DNA from: Clostridiales bacterium
GTDB taxonomy: Bacteria; Bacillota; Clostridia; Oscillospirales; Oscillospiraceae
Length of the DNA: 64,000 bases
Assembly: GCA_022775085.1 (NCBI GenBank)
Contig: JALFJQ010000005.1
Span: forward strand, 1 to 64,000
Direction of reading: 5' to 3'
Shown here: one piece after another, positions 1 to 7,097 of the stretch
Numbering within the stretch: position 1 is the first letter of the stretch
Layout of the letters: every line of letters starts with the position of its first letter
The notes under the pieces: generated by a model
Seen by the model: the letters and a program-made list of their open reading frames with translations, nothing else
Databases searched by the model: none
Told to the model about the DNA's origin: nothing
Program-made: the position numbers and the translations under genes

Positions 1-406
1 ACCCCCCGTTATCACCACCGATAACAATTTGATAACAGCCCATCGTATAGGGCTGGATAATATGGACACATCAAATAATCAAAAAAATGAGGTATCAAAT
101 TTATGAAGCAAAATCCGTTAAATATGATGCCCAACAACGAGTGGGAGTAATTGAAATGTTTTTGGGAAATCTGGGCATCGTCTAACGCCTTAAAAAAGGC
201 AAAGTTTGGCATCCTCTGAAATCCCAAGAAAAAATGAGAATATAGAGCCTTGTGTGGCACACATTTTCCGTGCCACATAAGGCTCTTTTTCTTTCCTCAT
301 AATGACCTTGGCAATTCCCATTATCTTCTGCTGAACTCCACTTCGTGAAAAGAGCAGACCCCATCACTTTCCTATCATCATCCTATCAAATCCAAATCCT
401 TCCCCA
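1..406. other. Non-coding flank at left edge
   Basis: No convincing gene lies here; the short open frames lack ribosome sites and recognisable products. A small inverted repeat (GTTATC / GATAAC) sits at about 8-25, and a strong terminator-like hairpin at 244-290 (listed separately). It borders the abrupt end of the parB remnant, so it is probably the scar of an older element or deletion. Confidence 0.5.
244..290 (+). terminator. Rho-independent terminator
   Basis: A 17-bp stem with a single G-U type mismatch (AGAGCCTTGTGTGGCAC pairing with GTGCCACATAAGGCTCT) closes a 9-base loop and is followed on the plus strand by TTTTTCTTTCC. On the minus strand the tail is less T-rich, so it works best for rightward transcripts, though no rightward gene precedes it in the window. 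Confidence 0.75.
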
Positions 407-760
407 TTATATTTTTGCCCGTTCAGAGGGAAGAATGTTTTCACGCTGGATGTTGCTGTCAACAAGCTGGATGATGGTGTCGTTGTCATCGAGATTCATC
501 ACGATCACCGGCATGGAATCCAAACCGGCAAGCTGACTGGCTCTCTGACGGCGATGACCGGCAACCAGCTCATAGCCGCCATCCGGATTCGGTCTGGCGA
601 TGGCAGGAACCAGTACGCCGTGTTTCTTCACGCTCTCAATGAGTTCCAGCATGGAAGGGTCGTCCCGGATACCGAAGGGATTGTCCGGATGAGGATGGAG
701 CTGGTCGATGGGAATGCTGTAGATGCTGCCTATCGATTCAGGGGGTTGGCGAGGGATAAT
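407..760 (-). pseudogene. parB: Truncated ParB-like partition protein
   Basis: This encodes the ParB/Srx N-terminal domain only: the frame shows SIPIDQLHPHPDNPFG, ELVAGHRRQRASQLAG and DSNIQRENILPSERAK, the classic ParB box I/II region. It then stops abruptly (ERAKI-stop) where intact homologues continue into the HTH DNA-binding half, so about two thirds of the protein is missing. The 5' end is also odd: an ATG-initiated frame would start at 820 inside a terminator hairpin, whereas an AAAGGAG ribosome site at about 767-773 is followed six bases later by ATT at 760. Either ATT is the start or the true start was lost. Parb genes of this kind are common on clostridial ICEs, so I infer a decayed neighbouring element. 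Not expected to be functional. Confidence 0.75.
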
Positions 761-788
761 GCGCGGCTCCTTTCTAAAGAGTGTATAT

Positions 789-813
789 GAAAAAAGCACC
801 CAACCGGGTGCTT
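789..813 (-). terminator. Terminator upstream of parB remnant
   Basis: The stem AAGCACCC / GGGTGCTT has a four-base loop and is followed, reading leftward, by a run of Ts. It lies inside the longest ATG frame of the parB remnant, which argues against a start there, and would stop transcripts coming leftward from the rpsI side. Confidence 0.65.
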
Positions 814-904
814 CAATCATTATGGGAATGGGGAGAATAGCGGTATAATTGCTGGATGGATATACAGGGAATTAAGGGGGAGAGAGGCTTGAAAAAAGGG
901 CGGA

Positions 905-977
905 GTTAGCCCCAAAGTTAGCCCATTGGTTAGCCCATTCGGGCGCAAAAACCCTGAGTTAGCCCATAGTTAGCCCA
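905..977. repeat. Five phased GTTAGCCCA direct repeats
   Basis: Copies of GTTAGCC(C)CA begin at 905, 917, 929, 958 and 969, i.e. spaced 11-12 bases apart in two groups separated by about one extra turn pair. All face the same way. They lie about 110 bases from the rpsI fragment. Such phased short repeats resemble arm-type binding sites of tyrosine integrases or iterons of a replication/partition protein; the sequence alone does not decide. Confidence 0.7.
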
Positions 978-1025
978 TAAAAATCGCGTTAAATTAGGCC
1001 AAATTGCGTCAAACTATTGGGGACA

Positions 1026-1060
1026 GAAAAACCCCGAAATCCGGAGATTTCGGGGTTTTC
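1026..1060 (-). terminator. Terminator behind the rpsI 3' fragment
   Basis: The perfect stem AACCCCGAAATC / GATTTCGGGGTT closes a four-base loop and is followed leftward by TTTTTCTG. It starts about 30 bases past the S9 stop codon, the position expected for the native rpsI terminator. Confidence 0.8.
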
Positions 1061-1088
1061 GTATCTTTTCTGAAGTAAAAGCTCCAAT

Positions 1089-1139
1089 TTAGCGCTTGGA
1101 GAACTGAGGTGCGCGACGGGCGGCTTTGAGGCCGTACTG
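1089..1139 (-). pseudogene. rpsI: 3' end fragment of rpsI (S9); ICE attachment site
   Basis: Reading leftward in one frame gives QYGLKAARRAPQFSKR followed by TAA, the invariant C-terminal tail of ribosomal protein S9. Just upstream in the same frame is an in-frame stop (TAG), so this is only the last 16 codons, not a gene. Known ICEs and IMEs of Bacillota with tyrosine integrases use the rpsI 3' end as target. I infer that this fragment is one attachment site, left behind when integration replaced the gene end with the element copy; the restored rpsI should lie beyond the far end of the element, outside the window. Confidence 0.85.
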
Positions 1140-1211
1140 AACATTCTTCTAACCAAAAAGTCATTGGTATTCAAGCACTTTTTGACCGTCTGCCCTGTTT
1201 TAACCTATGTG

Positions 1212-2444
1212 TTAACACAAAGAAACGGGGGCTTCCACAGACTGTTGTTTGGGGAAAGCGGCGTTTACAGTGGCATATAGCTCCTGCGGTTTATTATACT
1301 TGATTCGGGCGTAGATGTCCATAGTTGTTTTGCTGTTCTCATGACCTGCCAGGTACTGAACGGTTTTGGGATCGACGCCTGCGTATAAAAGATTGGTGAT
1401 ATAGGTGTAGCGCAGAATATGGGGTGTAACATCGAAATCAATGCAATAAACGATCTTGGGATTCTTTAGCTTATGCTGTCCCAGGACAGGAGATATGGTT
1501 TGCTTAATGCATTGCCCATTCACATACTTGCGATAGATTCGTTCTTTGGTAGAACGAACGACAATATACTGCCAGAGCCTTTGAAACTGGGAATAGGAGA
1601 GGGGCTGCCCTTTGCTGTCAGCAATCACATGATCGGATTTGCTGCTTGCCTTGGCTTCCTGAAGGCATTCAACAAGGCATTGTGGAATAGGAATATCCCG
1701 TCTTGCAGCATTGGATTTCAGTATGGTTGTTACCTGGGGACGGTTCTTTTCGCTTCTCCAGGCTCTCCTTACTGAAATGTATGGTGTGGATGCATCCAGA
1801 TGGACACAATCCCACTGAAGCCCCAGAATCTCCTCTCTGCGCATACCGGTATAGAGTCCGATCATGGTGAATACATAGGGTGGAAGTCCACGGACAGCAT
1901 CCAGAAGTGTTTTTGCCTGTGCATCTGTCAGAGCGTCTTTCTTCTTTGAAGGATGTCCACCCTTCGCAGAGATATTGGTGGAAGGATCTTCGTCAATCAC
2001 ATTGCTGTGTTCGGCAGATTGAAAAATGCTCTTGAAAAGCATATTGACTGTATCGTACATACCGGAGGATTTACCTGCAACCGGCACAAGGGCCAGACGA
2101 ATATCATCCGCTGTCACATCGGACATATACATATCGCCCAATGGTTTGACTATGTAGTTCCTCACCTTGGATTCGTAGCCCTTCAATGTAGCAGGAGAGA
2201 CATTTGCGGACTTCATGAGCAGCCATTTTTCACAGTAATCCGCAACAGTGGGATTCGTCTTCCGGAAGACGATTTCCGCAACCTTTTTTCGCGCTTCGCA
2301 CTCCTTTTGAAACAGCTCCTCACGGGTTAATCCATAGAGAAGAACCTGTTTCCCATCAGCGTCAGTAATACGGGTTCTGTAATATTGGATGCCGTTAATT
2401 GTGGCTGTACCATATTGTGGAATCAATTCTTTTTTCTTGGACAT
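1212..2444 (-). CDS. int: Tyrosine site-specific integrase (proximal copy)
   Basis: This 410-residue phage-type integrase would catalyse integration and excision at the rpsI site. It has an N-terminal arm-binding region (about 1-60), a SAM-like core-binding domain (about 65-150, starting NPTVADYCEKW) and the catalytic domain from about 170. The catalytic set is visible: Arg in TGMRREEILGLQW, HxxR in TPHILRYTYIT, His in LAGHENSKTTM and the Tyr nucleophile in MDIYARI. Its start has AAAGGA nine bases upstream. The last gene of the leftward operon, it is closest to the attachment site. It is a full-length paralogue of the next gene; the residue after HxxR is Tyr rather than the usual His. Confidence 0.93.
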   Translation of the reverse strand: MSKKKELIPQYGTATINGIQYYRTRITDADGKQVLLYGLTREELFQKECEARKKVAEIVFRKTNPTVADYCEKWLLMKSANVSPATLKGYESKVRNYIVKPLGDMYMSDVTADDIRLALVPVAGKSSGMYDTVNMLFKSIFQSAEHSNVIDEDPSTNISAKGGHPSKKKDALTDAQAKTLLDAVRGLPPYVFTMIGLYTGMRREEILGLQWDCVHLDASTPYISVRRAWRSEKNRPQVTTILKSNAARRDIPIPQCLVECLQEAKASSKSDHVIADSKGQPLSYSQFQRLWQYIVVRSTKERIYRKYVNGQCIKQTISPVLGQHKLKNPKIVYCIDFDVTPHILRYTYITNLLYAGVDPKTVQYLAGHENSKTTMDIYARIKYNKPQELYATVNAAFPKQQSVEAPVSLC

Positions 2445-2591
2445 GAAAAATCATCCTTTCACAGAGTATGTAATGTAGCCACCTCCTTTTTACCAGAAAA
2501 CAGGAAAACCATCAAAGGTGCGAAATATGTAAAAAAGCGGGGAACTGATTTGTTCCTCGCTTTTGAAGATTCTGTTGGGGTGAAAATAAAG

Positions 2592-3806
2592 TTATGTGTT
2601 ATTCCATAGAGCAAAGGCACTGCTCATGGTTTTCACTACATCGTCGGGTTGGTGATATTTCACTTTTGCGTATATGTCCATCGTGATTTTGCTGTTTTCA
2701 TGACCTGCCAGATACTGAACGGTTTTGGGATCGACTGCTGCGTGAATCAGATTTGTAATGTATGTGTGGCGGAGCATATGGGGAGTGACATCAAAATCCA
2801 GACTATATATGACATTCCCATTGTGCGCTGCTTTCTCACCAAGGGTAGGAGAGATGGTGTGCTTTACGCGCTCTCCATTTTCATAACGGTAGTAACTGCG
2901 CTCTTTTGCGGTTCTTGTGACAATGTATTGCCATAGCCTCTTAAACTGAGTATAGCTGAGAGGACCTCCGTCGCGGTTTGCAACAACAAAGTCTGATTTG
3001 GATTTGGCTTTCGCTTCTCTGAGGCATTCCGCGAGACATTCAGGGAGAGGGACATTTCGGGCAGCGGCTTTTGTTTTCAATTCTGTCATGATGACAGGAC
3101 GATTATGCTCGGTGTGCCACGCCCGCCGTACAGTCAGATATGGCGTGTCGGTGTCCAGATATACGCTGTCCCACTGCAAACCCAGGATTTCCTCCCGCCG
3201 CAATCCGGCGTATAAACCGATCATCACAAAAACATACGGGGGTAAGCCACGAACGGTGTTGATGAGCTGCTCGGCTTGAGTATCTGTCAGAGCTTGTTTT
3301 TCTGCCTGTGGAATACCGCCTCCTTTGGCACTCAGATAGACCGTAGGATTGTCCTCAATAACATGACTTTCCTTGGCAGCCCGGAAGATGGATTTATAAA
3401 GGATAATAACGGACTTGTACACGGAAGCAGATTTCTCCGAGACCGGAACAAGGGCCAGTTGAATATCGTCCAGAGTAACATCTGCGATATTCCTATCACC
3501 CAACGGGGCAATGATGTGCCGCCGGACTTTGGAAGTATAATCGATCAGCGTCGTTGCTCGTATATGAACGGATTGCATTGTCAGCCACTTTTCGCAATAC
3601 TCCGCAACGGTGGGGGATTTTTTACGAAATGCTGCATTGTCGATCTGCTCCAGAGCGTCCATTTCTTTATCGTACAATTCTTCCCGGGTTTTGGCATAGA
3701 GGGAGATTCGGTTGCCTTCAAGTTCTGTGATGCTAGTACGATAATATGTGTTTCCTTTGATTTGGACTGTCCCATATCGGGGAATATGTTTTCGCTTTCC
3801 GGCCAT
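2592..3806 (-). CDS. int: Tyrosine site-specific integrase (distal copy)
   Basis: A 404-residue paralogue of the adjacent integrase, alike along the whole length. Catalytic residues are present: Arg in AGLRREEILGLQW, HxxRHT in TPHMLRHTYIT, His in LAGHENSKITM and Tyr in MDIYAKV. An ATG 15 bases further upstream is possible, but GGAGGT lies inside those codons and is ideally spaced for the ATG at 3806, so I chose the latter. About 145 bases separate it from the proximal copy. Two intact integrases may mean a duplication with diverged target or arm specificity, or a two-recombinase system. Confidence 0.93.
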   Translation of the reverse strand: MAGKRKHIPRYGTVQIKGNTYYRTSITELEGNRISLYAKTREELYDKEMDALEQIDNAAFRKKSPTVAEYCEKWLTMQSVHIRATTLIDYTSKVRRHIIAPLGDRNIADVTLDDIQLALVPVSEKSASVYKSVIILYKSIFRAAKESHVIEDNPTVYLSAKGGGIPQAEKQALTDTQAEQLINTVRGLPPYVFVMIGLYAGLRREEILGLQWDSVYLDTDTPYLTVRRAWHTEHNRPVIMTELKTKAAARNVPLPECLAECLREAKAKSKSDFVVANRDGGPLSYTQFKRLWQYIVTRTAKERSYYRYENGERVKHTISPTLGEKAAHNGNVIYSLDFDVTPHMLRHTYITNLIHAAVDPKTVQYLAGHENSKITMDIYAKVKYHQPDDVVKTMSSAFALWNNT

Positions 3807-3893
3807 TTCGGTTACCTCCATAGGAAAGAAATCAGCGCTGTTATCACTGTTTTATCAGAATTGGCGCGATTCAGCAAATGTGCGAACGGATGG

Positions 3894-4121
3894 TTATTTT
3901 TGCTTTCGCACATTTCGATAGGTGTTTTTCTTTTCGGATGGCTTCGCGCGAATAGTACATTTCGCAATGTATTCCTGCAAACTGGCATCCGTGAAATAGA
4001 CGCAGCCGTTTGGCACATATTGCACATAGGAAATCAGACCGCTGTTTCTGGCTTCATCCAGCGTAGTAAGGCTGATTCCCAGTAATTTGGCTGCTTCCTT
4101 GCGTGTAATCAATTTCTCCAT
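3894..4121 (-). CDS. xis: Excisionase-like HTH protein
   Basis: This 75-residue basic protein starts MEKLITRKEAAKLLGIS, a MerR/excisionase-type winged HTH (helix_turn_helix_17 style), with a lysine/arginine-rich tail. Small DNA-binding proteins just upstream of an integrase usually act as excisionases, bending the attachment site and biasing recombination toward excision. Its ribosome site AAAGGAG overlaps the last codons of the MazF-like gene nine bases away, which suggests co-expression of toxin, excisionase and integrases. Confidence 0.8.
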   Translation of the reverse strand: MEKLITRKEAAKLLGISLTTLDEARNSGLISYVQYVPNGCVYFTDASLQEYIAKCTIRAKPSEKKNTYRNVRKQK

Positions 4122-4130
4122 GCTAAGTCA

Positions 4131-4667
4131 TTACTCCTTTCTGCGATCTGATTTTGGACTCAGGCTGTAGTCGAACCCCCTGCGCTGGCCGCAGTAGGTA
4201 CAAATCTGCTGCTCCGTTTGCAGCGGATCAACACGCCGTACATAGTAAGAGCCTGCACCATAAAAGTTGCTGGCACAGGCTTTACAAAGGCATAAAGTTA
4301 GCTTGGATGGGGGAGGAGGGATTAAGCCGATGCTGATTGCCAGTGCATGGTTGAGACCATTGATTTCCTCGTCGGACAGTTTACCGATGTACTGAGCCAG
4401 TCGAGTCTTGTCCACGGTTCTGATTTGCTCCAGCATGACCATGGAGGGCTGCACAAGCCCACTCCCCGGCTTCAGATGGTAGTGGGTGGGCAGATTGGCT
4501 TTCGTCCTGATCTGCGTGGAAATCGCTGCCACGATGGTGGTGGGGCTGTGTTTGTTTCCAACATCGTTCTGGATAATCACCACCGGGCGGTAGCCGTTCT
4601 GCTCGGAGCCAATCCCTGTGCCCAGGTCTGCGTAGTACAGTTCTCCTCTGAGATATGTGTTTTTCAT
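4131..4667 (-). CDS. MazF/PemK-like toxin with C-terminal Cys-rich tail
   Basis: Residues 1-115 match the MazF/PemK endoribonuclease fold: RGELYYADLGTGIGSEQNG, RPVVIIQND, TTIVAAISTQ and a C-terminal helix DEEINGLNHALAISIGL. MazF toxins cleave mRNA at short single-stranded motifs. Unusually, about 60 more residues follow a proline linker and contain two cysteine pairs (CLCKAC and CTYC), suggesting a small zinc-binding or nucleic-acid-binding module; MazF proteins usually end near residue 115. No antitoxin gene sits immediately upstream. The SD GAGGAGG is strong, and a 17-bp palindrome at 4692-4708 lies just before it. The product may act as a stability factor or as a regulator of the int operon. 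Confidence 0.82.
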   Translation of the reverse strand: MKNTYLRGELYYADLGTGIGSEQNGYRPVVIIQNDVGNKHSPTTIVAAISTQIRTKANLPTHYHLKPGSGLVQPSMVMLEQIRTVDKTRLAQYIGKLSDEEINGLNHALAISIGLIPPPPSKLTLCLCKACASNFYGAGSYYVRRVDPLQTEQQICTYCGQRRGFDYSLSPKSDRRKE

Positions 4668-4691
4668 ATGTGTTTGACCTCCTCAAAAGAT

Positions 4692-4745
4692 ATAGGCAGA
4701 ATGCCTATGTAAACACCGCCAGCGCCCATTTCTGGTTGCTGGCGG
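4692..4745 (-). promoter_or_regulatory. Leader of int operon: two inverted repeats
   Basis: ATAGGCA / TGCCTAT (4692-4708) sits directly upstream of the toxin ribosome site and could be an autoregulatory operator. A second, GC-rich pair CCGCCAGC / GCTGGCGG spans 4716-4745 and could form a transcript hairpin. No clear -35/-10 pair was identified between them. Confidence 0.4.
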
Positions 4746-4749
4746 ATTT

Positions 4750-5255
4750 GTTGTTTGAAGAAGCCTATTTGTCCTCGACACCCCGGCTATTATGGGAAGT
4801 CATCAAACGGCTGGCAGCGTACCAGCTCCACGGGTCTTTTAGCGCCCTCGCATGGTTCTCATGTGACCGCCCTCATTGCGTTCCTAGCTGTGACTGGACG
4901 GGAGTATCATTGTCCCCACTGCCTGTCATCGCCCTTCTGGGTGCTGCCCAGAAGTCATAGAAGGCTGTTTCTCGCTCCGTGCCGGGGAAGAAAGCCTAAC
5001 AGACCGAAAAAGGAAAGTGATGTCCTGATGCTTTTCCCCGACACATCCCGGCGCAGCTTCTAAAGTGGCTTATGCTCATCACAATAGCAATGGGAATGTG
5101 TTTGACGAATGGGTATGCAGTTTTCAAGATACAGACCCATTCCCAAAAGCAGAAACAGGTGAAGGAAAATAACCCCTTCACCTGTTTGCTCACTTGTAGG
5201 CAAAATATAGCCCCCCTTTTTCTTTTTTTCTTTGAAAAAATTTTGCGATGGCAAA
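4750..5255. other. Intergenic stretch without a supported gene
   Basis: Two overlapping rightward open frames of about 100 codons exist, but neither has a ribosome site or a recognisable product. One contains CPxH and CPHC patterns that could be relics of a zinc-binding protein. Two hairpins are visible: GAATGGGT with ACCCATTC (about 5107-5151) and AACAGGTGAAGG with CCTTCACCTGTT (5153-5187), the latter a possible bidirectional terminator separating the int operon from the ars cargo. Confidence 0.4.
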
Positions 5256-5261
5256 CTGATG

Positions 5262-5311
5262 TTGACAACATGGTTATCACACCATATAATAACAAATAGA
5301 AATTATTCTAT
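5262..5311 (+). promoter_or_regulatory. Consensus promoter and operator of arsR
   Basis: TTGACA (5262-5267), a 17-base spacer and TATAAT (5285-5290) form a perfect sigma-A promoter. Five bases downstream lies ATAGAA-ATTA-TTCTAT (5296-5311), a palindrome that covers the likely transcription start. A related, longer palindrome precedes acr3, so I infer both are ArsR operators and that arsR is autoregulated. Confidence 0.85.
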
Positions 5312-5329
5312 GTGACGGAGGTAAGCGAA

Positions 5330-5647
5330 TTGGAACAGATATACATTGAAACTGCAAAAATTCTGAAAGCAATTTCTGATCCGAAACGCCTGCGTATTGT
5401 CGATATGCTGTCTTGCGGGGAACTGTGTGCCAACAAAATACTCGAAGCTTTTTGTATTACTCAGCCAACATTGTCCCATGATATCCGTGTATTGATTCAG
5501 GCTGGGATTGTGAATGACCGGCGTGAAGGCAAGAACATTTTTTATTCGCTCAACAGGGATCGTCTGGCTGAATTTGAAAACACTTTACATGAAATTACAA
5601 CACCGAAGGCAAACTGCATTTGCCATTCTGGAGAATGCTGTGAATAA
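5330..5647 (+). CDS. arsR: ArsR-family arsenic-responsive repressor
   Basis: This 105-residue winged-helix protein has the ArsR layout: AISDPKRLRIVDML, then CGELCANKILEAF with recognition helix TQPTLSHDIRVLIQAG and wing DRREGKNIFYSL. Cysteines in the SCGELC region and a C-terminal CICHSGECC cluster are candidate As(III)/Sb(III) ligands. The best start is TTG at 5330, seven to eight bases after GGAGG; an in-frame GTG at 5312 would place that ribosome site inside the gene. The promoter and operator immediately upstream support autoregulation, and acr3 follows after a terminator and second operator. Confidence 0.9.
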   Translation: MEQIYIETAKILKAISDPKRLRIVDMLSCGELCANKILEAFCITQPTLSHDIRVLIQAGIVNDRREGKNIFYSLNRDRLAEFENTLHEITTPKANCICHSGECCE

Positions 5648-5656
5648 AAAAATGAG

Positions 5657-5697
5657 ACCAATGCTTGTGATAATGGAACATTCCGGCATTGGTTTTT
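5657..5697 (+). terminator. Terminator between arsR and acr3
   Basis: ACCAATGC and GCATTGGT pair around a 21-base loop and are followed by TTTTTAT. It separates arsR from acr3, so acr3 expression should depend on readthrough or on the second operator region. Confidence 0.65.
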
Positions 5698-5706
5698 ATA
5701 TCGTAA

Positions 5707-5730
5707 AATAATAGAAATATTTCTATTATT
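5707..5730 (+). promoter_or_regulatory. Second ArsR operator, upstream of acr3
   Basis: A perfect 24-bp palindrome with half sites AATAATAGAAAT / ATTTCTATTATT shares the ATAGAA / TTCTAT core with the arsR operator at 5296-5311. It lies 38 bases before the acr3 start, so ArsR probably controls acr3 separately as well. Confidence 0.75.
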
Positions 5731-5768
5731 CAATATGATTATGAAACAAATCAAAGGAGGTATTTTCC

Positions 5769-6797
5769 ATGAAAAAAGCAACTGATCCAGGCATCAATTT
5801 CTTTCAGCGGTATCTGACGGTATGGGTGTTCCTATGCATGGTGGTAGGTGTGCTCTTGGGGCATTTTCTCCCAACGCTCCCTGCGTTGCTGGCACGCTTA
5901 GAATTTGCCCGCATATCGATTCCGATGGCTATTCTGATTTGGGTAATGATATACCCAATGATGCTGAAAGTGGATTTTCAGAGCGTCCGAAATGTCGGGA
6001 AAAACCCGAAGGGGCTTTTTGTTACATGGATTGTGAATTGGCTGATTAAACCATTCACGATGTATGGAATTGCTTCGCTGTTTTTCTTCGTGATTTTTAA
6101 GAGTTTCATCACACCAGAACTGGCGACGGAGTATCTGGCTGGTGCGGTTCTGTTGGGAGCTGCTCCCTGCACAGCGATGGTATTTGTGTGGAGTACACTG
6201 ACAAAGGGAAATCCCGCTTATACCGTCGTTCAGGTGGCGACCAACGACTTGATTATTTTGGTTGCCTTTGCCCCTATTGTGAAATTCTTGTTGGGTGTAT
6301 CCAATGTCAGTGTCCCGTATGATACACTGATTCTAAGCGTGGTACTGTTTGTGGTCATCCCGCTTGCAGGTGGCATCTTGACCCGCATCTTTGTGACCCG
6401 CAGCAAGGGAACGGCGTATTTTGAAAATGTGTTCCTCCATAGATTTGATTCCGTCACCACAGTTGGGCTGCTGCTCACCCTGGTGCTGATCTTCATGGGA
6501 CAAAGTAAGACCATTTTGGAAAATCCGTTGCACATCGTATTGATTGCTGTGCCGCTCATTTTACAGACCTTCCTGATTTTCTTTATCGCCTATGGAACTT
6601 GCAATCTTTTGAAGCTGCCACACGATATTTCTGCCCCGGCTGGTATGATAGGTGCATCCAACTTCTTTGAACTGGCCGTTGCCGTTGCGGTTGCCCTGTT
6701 TGGAACAACAAGTCCTGCCGCACTGGCAACTACTGTTGGCGTATTAACAGAAGTACCTGTTATGCTGACACTTGTAAAAATTGCAAATAAAACTTAG
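5769..6797 (+). CDS. acr3: ACR3-type arsenite efflux permease
   Basis: A 342-residue membrane protein with about ten hydrophobic segments, full length for ACR3 of the BASS superfamily, which expels As(III) across the cytoplasmic membrane using the proton-motive force. The key motif GAAPCTAMVFVWS around residue 130-145 carries the essential conserved cysteine, and MIYPMMLKVDF and GASNFFELAVAVA match other family signatures. AAAGGAGG lies eight bases before the ATG. Downstream of arsR with its own operator, it is the arsenic-resistance effector of this cargo; no arsenate reductase or arsA follows. Confidence 0.93.
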   Translation: MKKATDPGINFFQRYLTVWVFLCMVVGVLLGHFLPTLPALLARLEFARISIPMAILIWVMIYPMMLKVDFQSVRNVGKNPKGLFVTWIVNWLIKPFTMYGIASLFFFVIFKSFITPELATEYLAGAVLLGAAPCTAMVFVWSTLTKGNPAYTVVQVATNDLIILVAFAPIVKFLLGVSNVSVPYDTLILSVVLFVVIPLAGGILTRIFVTRSKGTAYFENVFLHRFDSVTTVGLLLTLVLIFMGQSKTILENPLHIVLIAVPLILQTFLIFFIAYGTCNLLKLPHDISAPAGMIGASNFFELAVAVAVALFGTTSPAALATTVGVLTEVPVMLTLVKIANKT

Positions 6798-6807
6798 GCG
6801 CACACGC

Positions 6808-6845
6808 AAAACAGCCATATCCGACTTTTTCGGATATGGCTGTTT
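6808..6845 (+). terminator. Terminator of the ars unit
   Basis: AACAGCCATATCCGA pairs with TCGGATATGGCTGTT around a five-base loop, followed by TTTC; a strong hairpin ten bases after the acr3 stop. Confidence 0.8.
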
Positions 6846-7097
6846 CAACTTATAGAAGGAACCACCGGCAGGTTTGGCGATATACGGTCAGTGAGGAAGT
6901 AGTGGTTTCGCCGACATATGCAGAAATCTGATCGACTGGGCTTGCATTCGAATATACTATTCACATATTAACGCTACTTTTGTAAACTCTTTTCCATCAA
7001 TCTCGAATTTCGTGGAAAAACTCCTCTGTAACTTCTGTTTTGCATAGCTGCTCAGTTATATAGTGTCACAATACGGACTGAGCGGACAGCATTTCCG

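Noticed and set aside
905-977. CRISPR array
   Set aside because: Repeats are only 9-10 bases with 2-3 base gaps, and no cas genes are present.
989-1174. A 61-codon leftward open frame over the rpsI fragment
   Set aside because: The correct frame is the S9 tail; this one is shifted and has no ribosome site.
4655-5063. Two overlapping rightward open frames of about 100 codons
   Set aside because: No ribosome site, no recognisable product, and frames overlap each other; kept only as an intergenic note.
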